A stretch of DNA of 6,882 bases from Hadesarchaea archaeon (GCA_030601665.1 JAUWBP010000050.1:1-6882); one strand, 5' to 3'. Positions 1 through 6,168 are shown, numbered from the stretch's first letter. The notes: generated from the sequence alone by a model not told the origin. Program-made: numbers and translations.

Positions 1-372
1 GTACCGGAACTTTTGCCGATAATCGCCGTGCTCGCATGTAAGGCCAAGGGTAAAACGCTGATTCGGAACGCTGGTGAGGCGAGAACAATGAAGTCAGACC
101 GCATTTCAGCGGTAGCCCGAGAACTGCGTCGGATGGGGGCGAAGATGCTTGAACACCACGATGGATTACTCATCCAAGGGGTAGCCAAGCTTAAGGGATG
201 CGAGGTTAATGGGCACGACGACTACGCGGTCGTCGCAGCCCTGGTCGTGGCAGGGCTCCTCGCTGAAGGTGAAACGAAGATAAAAAATGGGGTCACGGCG
301 CTCAGGACCTCGTACTCCCGCTTCATCTCCACATTTCAAGGGCTGGGGGCAGATATCGGCCACGCGATCTAG
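1..372 (+). CDS. aroA: EPSP synthase-family protein (AroA-like), C-terminal part, active site altered
   Basis: The reading frame is open from the first base and ends at TAG 370-372, so only the last 123 residues are present. The fold family is recognisable: the start VPELLPIIAVLA matches the P-D-L-L-P segment of EPSP synthases, followed by IRNAGEAR, SDRI, ELRRMGAK, then VAGLLAEGET and a closing LGADI. EPSP synthase joins shikimate-3-phosphate and phosphoenolpyruvate in aromatic amino acid synthesis in the cytoplasm. By manual alignment to the E. coli enzyme, however, the usual functional residues differ: Asp313 becomes Glu, Lys340 becomes Met (visible residue 30), Arg386 of the DHR motif becomes Tyr (residue 75, in DDY), and Lys411 becomes Thr (residue 103). 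Asp-Arg of SDRI is kept. The symbol therefore denotes family, not proven activity. It may be a paralog with another enolpyruvyl-transferase-like role. It appears transcriptionally separate from the pilin genes, with a TATA-like box between them. Confidence 0.8.
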   Translation, partial: VPELLPIIAVLACKAKGKTLIRNAGEARTMKSDRISAVARELRRMGAKMLEHHDGLLIQGVAKLKGCEVNGHDDYAVVAALVVAGLLAEGETKIKNGVTALRTSYSRFISTFQGLGADIGHAI

Positions 373-414
373 CAACGCCATGCAGCTGCCACGGAAGCGA
401 GCTTGGCGCACAAA

Positions 415-424
415 CTTTTAAATT
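415..424 (+). promoter_or_regulatory. Probable archaeal TATA box of the pilin operon
   Basis: The sequence CTTTTAAATT resembles an archaeal TATA element. Its centre lies about 33 bases before the TTG start at 453. A transcript starting about 25 bases downstream would begin near 445, leaving a very short leader with the G-run at 444-448. It is the only A/T-rich box in the otherwise G/C-rich gap after the EPSP-synthase-like gene. No transcript data are available, so this is position plus motif only. Confidence 0.5.
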
Positions 425-452
425 TCGGACCCACAGCTTAGCAGGGGGTTGA

Positions 453-935
453 TTGAGAGGTCAGCTTAGCGTCGAGTTCGTCATCATCATATCGGGCTTG
501 CTGGTTATCCTCGCCGTCGTCACGGTGCCTATGTATAACCAAGCACGCACTGACGCCGAGAAGGTCTCGAAGCTTGCAGATGCGCATGAAGCCGCAAACA
601 CGCTGGTGAATGCGATCAACCTGGTTTACGCGGCGGGGGTCGGCTCTCAGCAAACGGTAGAGTACTGGCTTCCCCCAGGCGTCGTTTCGGTTTCCTTTGT
701 CGATGGAACTGAAAATCGTGTAGATATTAAAATAGAACTGGACCAGGAAAGCGATAATGTGATGCAAGTCAGTACGATTCTGTCAAGCACGTATGAAAAC
801 ATGGTCTCCGGTTCCATTTTGATAAGTTCTAATTACCGAGTTCTGCACCGTACGACATTGCGCCACGATTACGACATCGGCTATGCACAACCGATGCGGG
901 TCGTGCTCGCGGATGAAATAATCGAGAGTGTTTGA
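453..935 (+). CDS. Class III signal peptide pilin 1
   Basis: This 160-residue protein is a type IV pilin-like subunit of the archaeal class III signal (DUF361) kind. It begins MRGQLSVEF and continues into a strongly hydrophobic helix at about residues 9-27. Cleavage is expected after Gly3, giving a mature protein with Gln at +1 and Glu at +5, the classic archaeal pilin arrangement. Residues 47-65 contain an alanine-rich helix ending in NLVYAAG, a segment shared with the next two genes (pattern N-x-V-Y-x-x-G). The rest is Ser, Thr and Val rich and probably forms the beta head domain; no cysteine is present. I chose the TTG at 453 because it puts R-G directly before the signal core and follows a GGGGG run at 444-448; no other ATG, GTG or TTG in this frame lies near. 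It is the first gene of the proposed operon, and its stop lies one base before the next start. Major or minor status cannot be told. Confidence 0.85.
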   Translation: MRGQLSVEFVIIISGLLVILAVVTVPMYNQARTDAEKVSKLADAHEAANTLVNAINLVYAAGVGSQQTVEYWLPPGVVSVSFVDGTENRVDIKIELDQESDNVMQVSTILSSTYENMVSGSILISSNYRVLHRTTLRHDYDIGYAQPMRVVLADEIIESV

Positions 936-936
936 G

Positions 937-1389
937 ATGCGGGGACAATCAGCTGTAGAATATCTGCTCCTCTTCTCAGCCATGCTGGCGATCTTTGGTG
1001 TAGTCACACTCGGGCAGATGATAAATCCCATGCAAGAAGCCGGAAGGGATACGCTATATCTTTCCCAAGCTAGGTCCGCCGCCGATGCGATTGCCGGAGC
1101 GGTGAACTCCGTGTACGCGAATGGACAAGGAGCGACAAAAAGCGTGGGTTTTTCCATTGATCAAAGCTGGAGTCTGCAGCTCACCGAGAACATGCTCACG
1201 ATAAGCCTTGAGATCTCGAGCGGAACCGAAAATGCCGAGAGCAGCCTTAGGTACGGGTTCAACGATAATCTACAAAACCTCTCGACCGGAACCTACACGG
1301 TAATCGCGGAATGGCCCGGTGACCAAGAGAATACCGTTAGGGACGGCTACAAGATTTACATCCGCATAAAGCCGCTGAAGGAGATCTAG
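937..1389 (+). CDS. Class III signal peptide pilin 2
   Basis: This 150-residue pilin-like protein starts MRGQSAVEYLLLF, a textbook archaeal class III signal: cut after Gly3, Gln at +1 and Glu at +5, then a hydrophobic helix to about residue 26. Residues 47-66 hold the helix end and the NSVYANG motif, aligning with NLVYAAG in the upstream gene, so these two are clearly related. An NLS sequon near residue 114 could be N-glycosylated, as is common for archaeal pilins. A GTG at 928 is in frame and would add three residues (MFE) and overlap the upstream gene; I prefer ATG 937 because it places Met-Arg-Gly exactly as in its relatives and has GAGAGTG seven bases upstream. It lies one base after the stop of pilin 1, so translation is probably coupled. 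With its close fit to the consensus it is a reasonable candidate for a main fibre subunit, but that is inference. Confidence 0.87.
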   Translation: MRGQSAVEYLLLFSAMLAIFGVVTLGQMINPMQEAGRDTLYLSQARSAADAIAGAVNSVYANGQGATKSVGFSIDQSWSLQLTENMLTISLEISSGTENAESSLRYGFNDNLQNLSTGTYTVIAEWPGDQENTVRDGYKIYIRIKPLKEI

Positions 1390-1403
1390 GTGGAGGGCTG
1401 ACG

Positions 1404-1829
1404 ATGGGACTTCGCGAGCGAGGATTTTTCTCGATAGATGCGTTGTTTGCGGTTATGCTCCTCCTCATGATTTCATCATCATTTTTACACGTTTACGAGG
1501 GGCGAAGAGGGGCGGCTGAGCTGATGAGCGCTAGGTTGGAAGCCAAGATCGTCGGTGAAAAACTCGCGGCGGTAATAAACACCGTCTACACGAACGGGTC
1601 GAACTTCGAAATCGATGTCGACCTTCCCCAAAAAATAGGAAGTTACTTTTACAATATCGAGTTCGACAATACCACGCGGCAGGTTGTCGTGGAAAACTCA
1701 GCTTGGGGAACCGTTGGTGTAGGGGTCGTCTGCAAAAATATCTGGGATTTCGTGCTAGAACGGGAAAATTTGGAAAATACTATTCGAGTACATTGGGTGG
1801 AAAACATCGTGATGGTCGTGAACGCATGA
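1404..1829 (+). CDS. Pilin-like protein with Phe(+1)/Asp(+5) signal
   Basis: This 141-residue protein begins MGLRERGFFSIDALFAVMLL. The positive stretch, Gly7 and following hydrophobic helix make it a prepilin-like protein, but mature position +1 would be Phe rather than Gln and position +5 Asp rather than Glu. Despite this different signal, residues 55-65 contain INTVYTNG, the same N-x-V-Y-x-x-G segment as in the two preceding pilins, so the body is related to theirs. NGS (residue 64) and NTT (residue 89) are possible N-glycosylation sites. One cysteine lies in the head region (VGVVCK). ATG 1404 is preceded by GGTGGAGG at 1389-1396, a good ribosome binding site. The stop TGA at 1827-1829 overlaps the next start as ATGA. 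I read it as a minor pilin of the same filament; its precise role is unknown. Confidence 0.78.
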   Translation: MGLRERGFFSIDALFAVMLLLMISSSFLHVYEGRRGAAELMSARLEAKIVGEKLAAVINTVYTNGSNFEIDVDLPQKIGSYFYNIEFDNTTRQVVVENSAWGTVGVGVVCKNIWDFVLERENLENTIRVHWVENIVMVVNA

Positions 1830-2227
1830 GAGGCCAATCCAGCGCGGAGATGTTGGTCCTCACGGGGGCAATTCTCGTGGTGGTGACATCGTTCCTCTAT
1901 CTGGGTACTGGGGGCAATGAAATGGCAACTGTCATGTCTGCCGCGCGCACCGGGGCCGAGAACGCGATTGCTTCCCTAGACTTTGAGTATGGGGGCACAA
2001 TCGGTATCGAGCAAGTCGGCTTCGACGCCGGCACCATAACAATTTATGTGAATGTTAGGGGTGGGCCTCCGCCTGACAACCAAGCGATATCGGACAACAT
2101 CAGAGTGAGCGCTCTCAAGTACATCTACCAAGCGGTGATCGGTTTCTTCCCCGACAACGCTGAACCCGTCAAGACTGGGTACTACACCTACGATGTGGAC
2201 GTGGGGATAAGGAGGGTGACGAAGTGA
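1826..2227 (+). CDS. Class III signal peptide pilin 4
   Basis: This 133-residue protein starts MRGQSSAEMLVLTGAILVVV: class III signal, expected cut after Gly3, Gln at +1, Glu at +5 and a hydrophobic helix to about residue 25. Downstream it differs from pilins 1-3: it lacks the N-x-V-Y-x-x-G segment and instead has GAENAIASLDFEYGG at residues 43-57 and a conspicuous GGPPPDN stretch at residues 79-85, followed by a beta-rich end. The frame is open further upstream to 1703, but that extension lies inside the preceding gene and would bury the signal peptide; ATG 1826 overlaps the previous stop as ATGA and puts the signal at the very N terminus. It also overlaps the next gene by GTGA. I take it to be a minor pilin of a second head type. 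Confidence 0.83.
   Translation: MRGQSSAEMLVLTGAILVVVTSFLYLGTGGNEMATVMSAARTGAENAIASLDFEYGGTIGIEQVGFDAGTITIYVNVRGGPPPDNQAISDNIRVSALKYIYQAVIGFFPDNAEPVKTGYYTYDVDVGIRRVTK
2211..2219 (+). promoter_or_regulatory. Strong ribosome binding site for the 2224 gene
   Basis: GGAGGGTGA lies inside the end of the preceding gene, four bases before the GTG start at 2224. It is close to the ideal archaeal anti-16S pairing sequence. It supports the GTG as a true start despite the non-ATG codon and the GTGA overlap with the upstream stop. Confidence 0.65.
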
Positions 2228-3174
2228 ACGAGCGAGGCCAAATTTTTACTCTCGACATGTTCTTCGCGCTGACCCTGACCGTGCTCGTGGTGAGCTACTC
2301 TGGGCTGGCGCTCGAGCAGGCACGCAGGCAGGCCGATGCCTATGCGTTGAGGTATTCGCTCGAGCGCACGGCAAACGATGCCGCGGATGCATTAGTGAAG
2401 ACGTTAGGCTGGCCCTCGAACTGGGAGGAAAACACCGAAACTCTTGAGACTTTGGGTTTTGCGGAGGAAAATGATGGGAAAGCAGTTCAAAACATTCTAG
2501 AAATAGCGAAATTCGGACAACTCAGGCGCTTGGCTAATTACGACAACTGGGATGCCCCGGTGAATGCCAACGCAGTTAAAGCTATCAAGGAATTCTTCGG
2601 CGGCTCTGAGAACTTTGAGATTACCATATTTGATGAAAATGGAAACGAAATGTGGAACGCTTGGCCAAGATGGAAAATTGATGAACGCTCCGATGCAGAG
2701 AATGCCCTAGAAGTTGTTGTTGTAAGACGTTCTGTCGTCTCGAGGTACGGGACAGTTAGGTATGGGAGTGGGGATCTCTTGAACGAAAATGGTGGACGAA
2801 CGGTGTTTTCCACGGATAATTTTGAGATACTTCCGGGAGAACTTGAAGCATTCGATTGGTACGTTATTCTTTTGACAAACACCACATCAGGCCTTCCTGT
2901 CGAGATATATGTAAACATAGATCCCAATCCCCCACCAACCCATAAGTTTAACCCACCATACGAACCAGAGGGGGACTTTTGGCCGGATGAACACGGCGGA
3001 ATGGACGAATACCTTAACGTGGGCACGAACATTATAACAGCAGTTTCTGAGGGCAAGAAGAACACGTGGGCGATGATTTACCTCGTGGCAGTTCCCGCGT
3101 GCTCAATGCCTGAGAACGCAAGACTGGCGTTATCCGCACTGACCGCGACGCTTGAGGTGAAGCTATGGAGGTAG
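2224..3174 (+). CDS. Large pilin-like protein with Gln(+1)/Asp(+6) signal
   Basis: At 316 residues this is the largest of the seven pilin-like proteins. It starts MNERGQIFTLDMFFALTLTV; Gly5 before Gln6 is the presumed cut site, and the acid is Asp at mature +6 rather than Glu at +5. The hydrophobic helix runs to about residue 30. Residues 45-56 (SLERTANDAADA) match a segment in the following gene (RLERYANDA), so the two are probably paralogs. The region around residues 58-68 (VKTLGWPSNWE) resembles a motif I recall from large archaeal pilin-like proteins, although the exact family name is uncertain. The head domain has a Pro-rich stretch (residues 234-247) and one cysteine near the end. NTT at residue 219 could be glycosylated. 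The GTG start is supported by GGAGGGTGA upstream. Large size suggests a minor or tip subunit rather than the main fibre protein. Confidence 0.78.
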   Translation: MNERGQIFTLDMFFALTLTVLVVSYSGLALEQARRQADAYALRYSLERTANDAADALVKTLGWPSNWEENTETLETLGFAEENDGKAVQNILEIAKFGQLRRLANYDNWDAPVNANAVKAIKEFFGGSENFEITIFDENGNEMWNAWPRWKIDERSDAENALEVVVVRRSVVSRYGTVRYGSGDLLNENGGRTVFSTDNFEILPGELEAFDWYVILLTNTTSGLPVEIYVNIDPNPPPTHKFNPPYEPEGDFWPDEHGGMDEYLNVGTNIITAVSEGKKNTWAMIYLVAVPACSMPENARLALSALTATLEVKLWR

Positions 3175-3178
3175 GCCC

Positions 3179-3664
3179 ATGAGTTTTCGACATGATCGAA
3201 GAGGATTCATATTCAGCTTGGACGCGACGCTCGCGATGCTCGTCGTGCTTATAGTGATGACCGGGGTAGCGCGTATGGCAGGGCCTGAGCTGACCTACGG
3301 GCAACACGGCTACCTGCGTTTGGAGCGATACGCCAACGACGCGCTAGAGGTGATGGAGCTCACTGGCGCAATGGATATCATCGAAAATTTGCTTGCCCAA
3401 GGGGAAATATCAGAGGCTGGAAACCTTGCCGAAAATGTGCTGCGAAAAATCATACCAGGAGAAGTGCAGTTCAGACTTAGAATCGGAGTTGAAAATAATC
3501 CTCGCTTAGACAATGTTTACCCAAGCGCTGGAGAGCATGCAGAGTGGCGCGCCGCATTCGAAAACGCTGATGAAATTGCTGTTGCAGCTCGTGTTTCAAT
3601 ATTCCCACCTGAGAATGTATTCGATTCCATCACCCTCTACGTGTGGCGGGGGGCGAGGATATGA
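3179..3664 (+). CDS. Pilin-like protein with Phe(+1)/Asp(+6) signal
   Basis: This 161-residue protein begins MSFRHDRRGFIFSLDATLAM. Basic residues and Gly9 precede the presumed cut; Phe would be +1 and Asp +6, the same spacing as in the upstream gene (F-[ST]-L-D). The hydrophobic helix covers about residues 16-34. Residues 48-55 (LERYANDA) repeat the LERTANDA of the preceding protein, and the predicted long helix continues through EVMELTGAMD to about residue 92, so its stalk is probably a long amphipathic helix. The remaining part is a small head domain without cysteines. ATG 3179 follows GGAGGT at 3167-3172 with good spacing, and the gene lies four bases after the previous stop. The end overlaps the next start as ATGA. 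I infer a minor pilin that partners with the 2224 product; the biochemical role is unknown. Confidence 0.75.
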   Translation: MSFRHDRRGFIFSLDATLAMLVVLIVMTGVARMAGPELTYGQHGYLRLERYANDALEVMELTGAMDIIENLLAQGEISEAGNLAENVLRKIIPGEVQFRLRIGVENNPRLDNVYPSAGEHAEWRAAFENADEIAVAARVSIFPPENVFDSITLYVWRGARI

Positions 3665-4362
3665 AATTGAGAGAGGAGCAACGTGGATTCGTGCTGAGCG
3701 GGATCGCGTTGCTGCTCATGCTGCCGGCGATGTTGCTCGCGGCTTCTTGCTTTATGATCATTGAAACGGGCGGGGAAGCTGTCTCACTTCAAGCAACTGC
3801 TGATAAGGTATTTCATACCGGGGATGACATTGAGCGCATGATTGAGGATATGTGGGACGAGAATCTGTTGGCTGGCAACGAGCCTAATGCCAACGCCAAG
3901 TTCGACGAGCTGGCCGACAATTATCGTGCGGCCACAGGGTTGCTCGTGGACCTCACGCCCAGCTGGATGTTATGGATCCATGTACAAAATAATGGGGCAA
4001 ATCATTATACAGGGACTAAATACGGTAAGGTTGAACACGTCGCTCCAGAAAACTGGCGCTATTACTTTGAAGTCCAAGACGAGGAAAAGGGCGAAACCCC
4101 TGACTGGGACTATGATGAGCCCATCCTGCTGGTTGAAAAGATTGATAATAAGCTGCGAATAACTATCGAGGATTACACTAGTCCCTATCACTCGGATATC
4201 TATTATTCGGACCAGCTGCTGTGGGATTATGTGGGCGGCATCGAAAAAAATCACGTTGGTGAAACCATCGAGGTGGATGGAGTATTGCAACTTGAAGTTT
4301 CTGTCTATGTCAGGGATCCGAGGGGCGCCGCGCGATACTCATCAACTGTGGAGCTAGAGTGA
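3661..4362 (+). CDS. Pilin-like protein lacking the +5 acid (possible tip subunit)
   Basis: This 233-residue protein starts MKLREEQRGFVLSGIALLLM. The basic stretch and R-G-F match its neighbours' signals, with Phe at mature +1, but positions +5 and +6 are Gly and Ile, so the acidic residue typical of filament subunits is missing. The helix continues as LPAMLLAASCFMII to about residue 34. In bacterial type II secretion the subunit without this acid, GspK, is the large pseudopilin at the tip; by analogy this may be a tip protein, which is inference. The head is acidic and rich in Trp and Tyr (for instance YRAATGLLVDLTP at 88-100, then SWMLWIHV). GTG 3643 would be an alternative start, adding six residues, but ATG 3661 overlaps the previous stop as ATGA and keeps the signal short. 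It is the last pilin-like gene of the run. Confidence 0.75.
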   Translation: MKLREEQRGFVLSGIALLLMLPAMLLAASCFMIIETGGEAVSLQATADKVFHTGDDIERMIEDMWDENLLAGNEPNANAKFDELADNYRAATGLLVDLTPSWMLWIHVQNNGANHYTGTKYGKVEHVAPENWRYYFEVQDEEKGETPDWDYDEPILLVEKIDNKLRITIEDYTSPYHSDIYYSDQLLWDYVGGIEKNHVGETIEVDGVLQLEVSVYVRDPRGAARYSSTVELE

Positions 4363-4390
4363 AGAAGAGGATTGACGCTTCGGTGAAAAA

Positions 4391-5179
4391 ATGGCGCGCA
4401 AAAGTTCTAAAACAACCAATTTCTTCCGCACGGTCGGTGATGCAGTTCTAGGTGTAGGGAGAATCCCAAGCAAAATAAAACGGAGGGCGCGGAAGCCTAA
4501 GGTAAAACCGCCTAGGATGCCGAGACGAGAAGTACCCCTGAGGTTAAAGGGTTTCTTCGAGCGGCGCCATACAGGGTGGCCCGAGTACGTCATGCTCAAG
4601 ACACAGCTGACTATCCTCTCGCTCTTCGTAGCGGCGGTGATCTACATAGCACTGCTGCCCGGAGAAGTCATCGTCTTCATCCCCTTGCTCCTTGCGCTGA
4701 GCGCCTACCTGATCTATTTGGCGGCGACCCAGCTCAAGCGCGCCTTCGAACGAGACTACCCAGCCTACCGGAGCTTCGTCGCCATGTGCGTGGCCATCGC
4801 TTGGGTTTTCGTGCTGGCGCTCAGGTATTCCCCCATCGAGTTCTCGCTCGAGGCGATTCACCTGGCTTTCATCCCCCCGCTGACCGCAATAGTTTTCGTG
4901 TTCGCGGCATTTACGGCCTTCAGGCTGAAGTACGGCCGAAGCTTCACCTACGGCACGGTCGAGGAAGTTCGAGGCAGGCGGGCGGTGGTTCGCGTGAGCT
5001 ACGACATCTGCAGTAATGTGAAGTCCGGGCTATATTTGGTGGAGAGTTTCGCTAAGGTCAGGAAAGGGGAACAGGTGAAGCTAAGCGTGGAGCGGCCGAT
5101 GCTGGGGCTGAGGGGAGCGAAGGTTAGGGCTATATTGGGAAAATCAAAACCTACCACTTTACGCGCCGGTAAGCGCTAG
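4391..5179 (+). CDS. DUF2101 family membrane protein
   Basis: This 262-residue protein has a very basic N-terminal cytoplasmic region (residues 1-60, many Lys and Arg, several Pro), four hydrophobic helices at about 72-90, 92-113, 127-145 and 157-177, and a beta-rich C-terminal domain. The C-terminal part, YGRSFTYGTVEEVRG followed by SNVKSGLYLVES and a Lys/Val-rich strand region, matches what I remember of the archaeal DUF2101 family, in which YG-x-x-x-TYG-VEEV and NVK-x-G-x-Y-x-VES are characteristic. The family has no established function. ATG 4391 is preceded by GGTGA at 4382-4386. The gene follows the last pilin by 28 bases on the same strand, so co-transcription is likely and a role at the membrane end of the pilus, or in its regulation, is plausible but unproven. 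Its last 21 bases overlap the convergent prepilin peptidase gene. Confidence 0.8.
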   Translation: MARKSSKTTNFFRTVGDAVLGVGRIPSKIKRRARKPKVKPPRMPRREVPLRLKGFFERRHTGWPEYVMLKTQLTILSLFVAAVIYIALLPGEVIVFIPLLLALSAYLIYLAATQLKRAFERDYPAYRSFVAMCVAIAWVFVLALRYSPIEFSLEAIHLAFIPPLTAIVFVFAAFTAFRLKYGRSFTYGTVEEVRGRRAVVRVSYDICSNVKSGLYLVESFAKVRKGEQVKLSVERPMLGLRGAKVRAILGKSKPTTLRAGKR

Positions 5180-5953
5180 GATGAAACCCCAATACAAATC
5201 CCCATAGAAGATCCCGATTGCCACCCCTAGCCCTAATGCAGGTGCAAATGGTATGCCTTTCTTGAGTTTTATGTAGTTCCTCAGCTTACGCTCGCGAACG
5301 AGGCGCTTGAGTGCCCCCACCTGGTAGCGCGTGAAACCTGCAGCCCGTCTGGGATTGGCGTAGAGACGATCATAATGGGGCTTCAGCCCAAATTTTGAAC
5401 TCCAACGGCTGACCCTGCCGTCTTTCTCGTAAATGGTTTCGGCAGGAATCATGCCCTCGCGCAACTCCGTGATCTTTGCGCGCTCGTAGAGCACGCTGCT
5501 CCCCCGAAGGCGACAGTATGCCGTGTAGACCAGCAAAATTGGGAGGATTGCTATAACACTATTGAAGAGAATGGTCAAGGGAAACGGGTAGGGGACATCA
5601 TTAACATGGGGTGATGTATAAAATGGCAGCAGGGCACCTAGAGCGGTGAAGAGCTTTACATCACCTCCAGCCCAGCCCCCTGTCAGCCACATCACATAGC
5701 TAATCGCGAAAGCTAAAGCTGCTCCAACCGCCCCAAAAATAGTTATCCAGAGGCCCCAACGCGCAAGTTCAGGAGATAGGCTAAGCAACCCGAGTTCGGA
5801 TAAAATTCCAAGGAGCACGTAAAAGGCTACACCGACCCCGATGAGTGGAAATGTGAGCCGGTTGGGGATGATTCGCTTCCGCAGGTCTGTGTAGTTAGCA
5901 ATGCAGACCGCTGTGAGAGCAATAACAGCTGGGAGGAGCTCAAACTCGAACGT
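5159..5953 (-). CDS. Archaeal prepilin peptidase (A24, GxGD aspartic protease)
   Basis: The enzyme cuts class III signal peptides on the cytoplasmic side of the membrane, immediately before the hydrophobic helix. Both catalytic Asp regions are visible: YTDLRKRIIPN (Asp codon at 5887-5885) after a first hydrophobic helix, and GGWAGGDVKLFTALGALL (the GxGD-type motif, in minus-strand codons around 5662). Further hydrophobic segments flank them, and the C-terminal IPFAPALGLGVA segment is typical of archaeal preflagellin and prepilin peptidases (FlaK, EppA, PibD). The start is unresolved. The frame is open to a TAG at 5965-5963 but has no ATG, GTG or TTG before GTG 5818, and starting at 5818 would remove the first catalytic Asp and helix. 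I set the end at an ACG (5953) near GGTGAT at 5962-5957; counted from there the protein is 264 residues with Asp23 and Asp98. A one-base error placing GTG 5961 in frame is an alternative. It converges on the pilin operon, whose products are its likely substrates. Confidence 0.85.
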   Translation of the reverse strand, partial: TFEFELLPAVIALTAVCIANYTDLRKRIIPNRLTFPLIGVGVAFYVLLGILSELGLLSLSPELARWGLWITIFGAVGAALAFAISYVMWLTGGWAGGDVKLFTALGALLPFYTSPHVNDVPYPFPLTILFNSVIAILPILLVYTAYCRLRGSSVLYERAKITELREGMIPAETIYEKDGRVSRWSSKFGLKPHYDRLYANPRRAAGFTRYQVGALKRLVRERKLRNYIKLKKGIPFAPALGLGVAIGIFYGDLYWGFILALTGA

Positions 5954-6071
5954 ACAATCACCCTACCTGACTTTTGCTAAATCAATGCTCAAAAAACTAC
6001 CCATTACCCGCCTCGGGCTAGCTCCGCAATCCCTATCTGCCCGCGTTGCAAGAGCCGCAATTGGAGAATCG

Positions 6072-6083
6072 AAAAATAAAAAA
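6072..6083 (-). terminator. Possible T-rich terminator after the endonuclease gene
   Basis: Read on the minus strand this is a run of TTTTTT and TTTTT separated by a single A, about 120 bases past the endonuclease stop codon. Archaeal transcription often ends at such T-runs without a hairpin. The distance and lack of any other signal leave it tentative. Confidence 0.3.
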
Positions 6084-6168
6084 TAGGGAAATTAAAGTAA
6101 CTCCAAGCTTTCTTCTGAGATAGTTTTTCAAATATGGTTCAAGAGTGCTTGATCCGTTGCGCACGGCC

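Noticed and set aside
1703..1825. A 41-codon upstream extension of the fourth pilin
   Set aside because: It lies inside the preceding gene in another frame and would place a polar segment before the class III signal; ATG 1826 with ATGA overlap is better.
3643..3660. GTG start six codons upstream for the last pilin-like gene
   Set aside because: It overlaps the preceding gene by more and lacks a clear ribosome site; ATG 3661 with ATGA coupling fits the pattern of neighbours. Not excluded.
453..4362. The possibility that this is an archaellum (flagellin) locus
   Set aside because: No FlaHIJ or FlaG-like genes are present, and the heads and signals differ among the subunits; the set fits adhesion-type pili or minor pilins better.
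6020..6080. A plus-strand frame reading ICPRCKSRNWRIEK before a stop, resembling half of a zinc ribbon
   Set aside because: The frame is only about 32 codons after a stop at 5978, has no ATG, GTG or TTG start and a single C-x-x-C pair; more likely chance.
5901..6086. A 61-codon plus-strand frame starting with ATG
   Set aside because: Its first part lies opposite the peptidase's conserved N-terminal helix, it has no ribosome site and no family resemblance.
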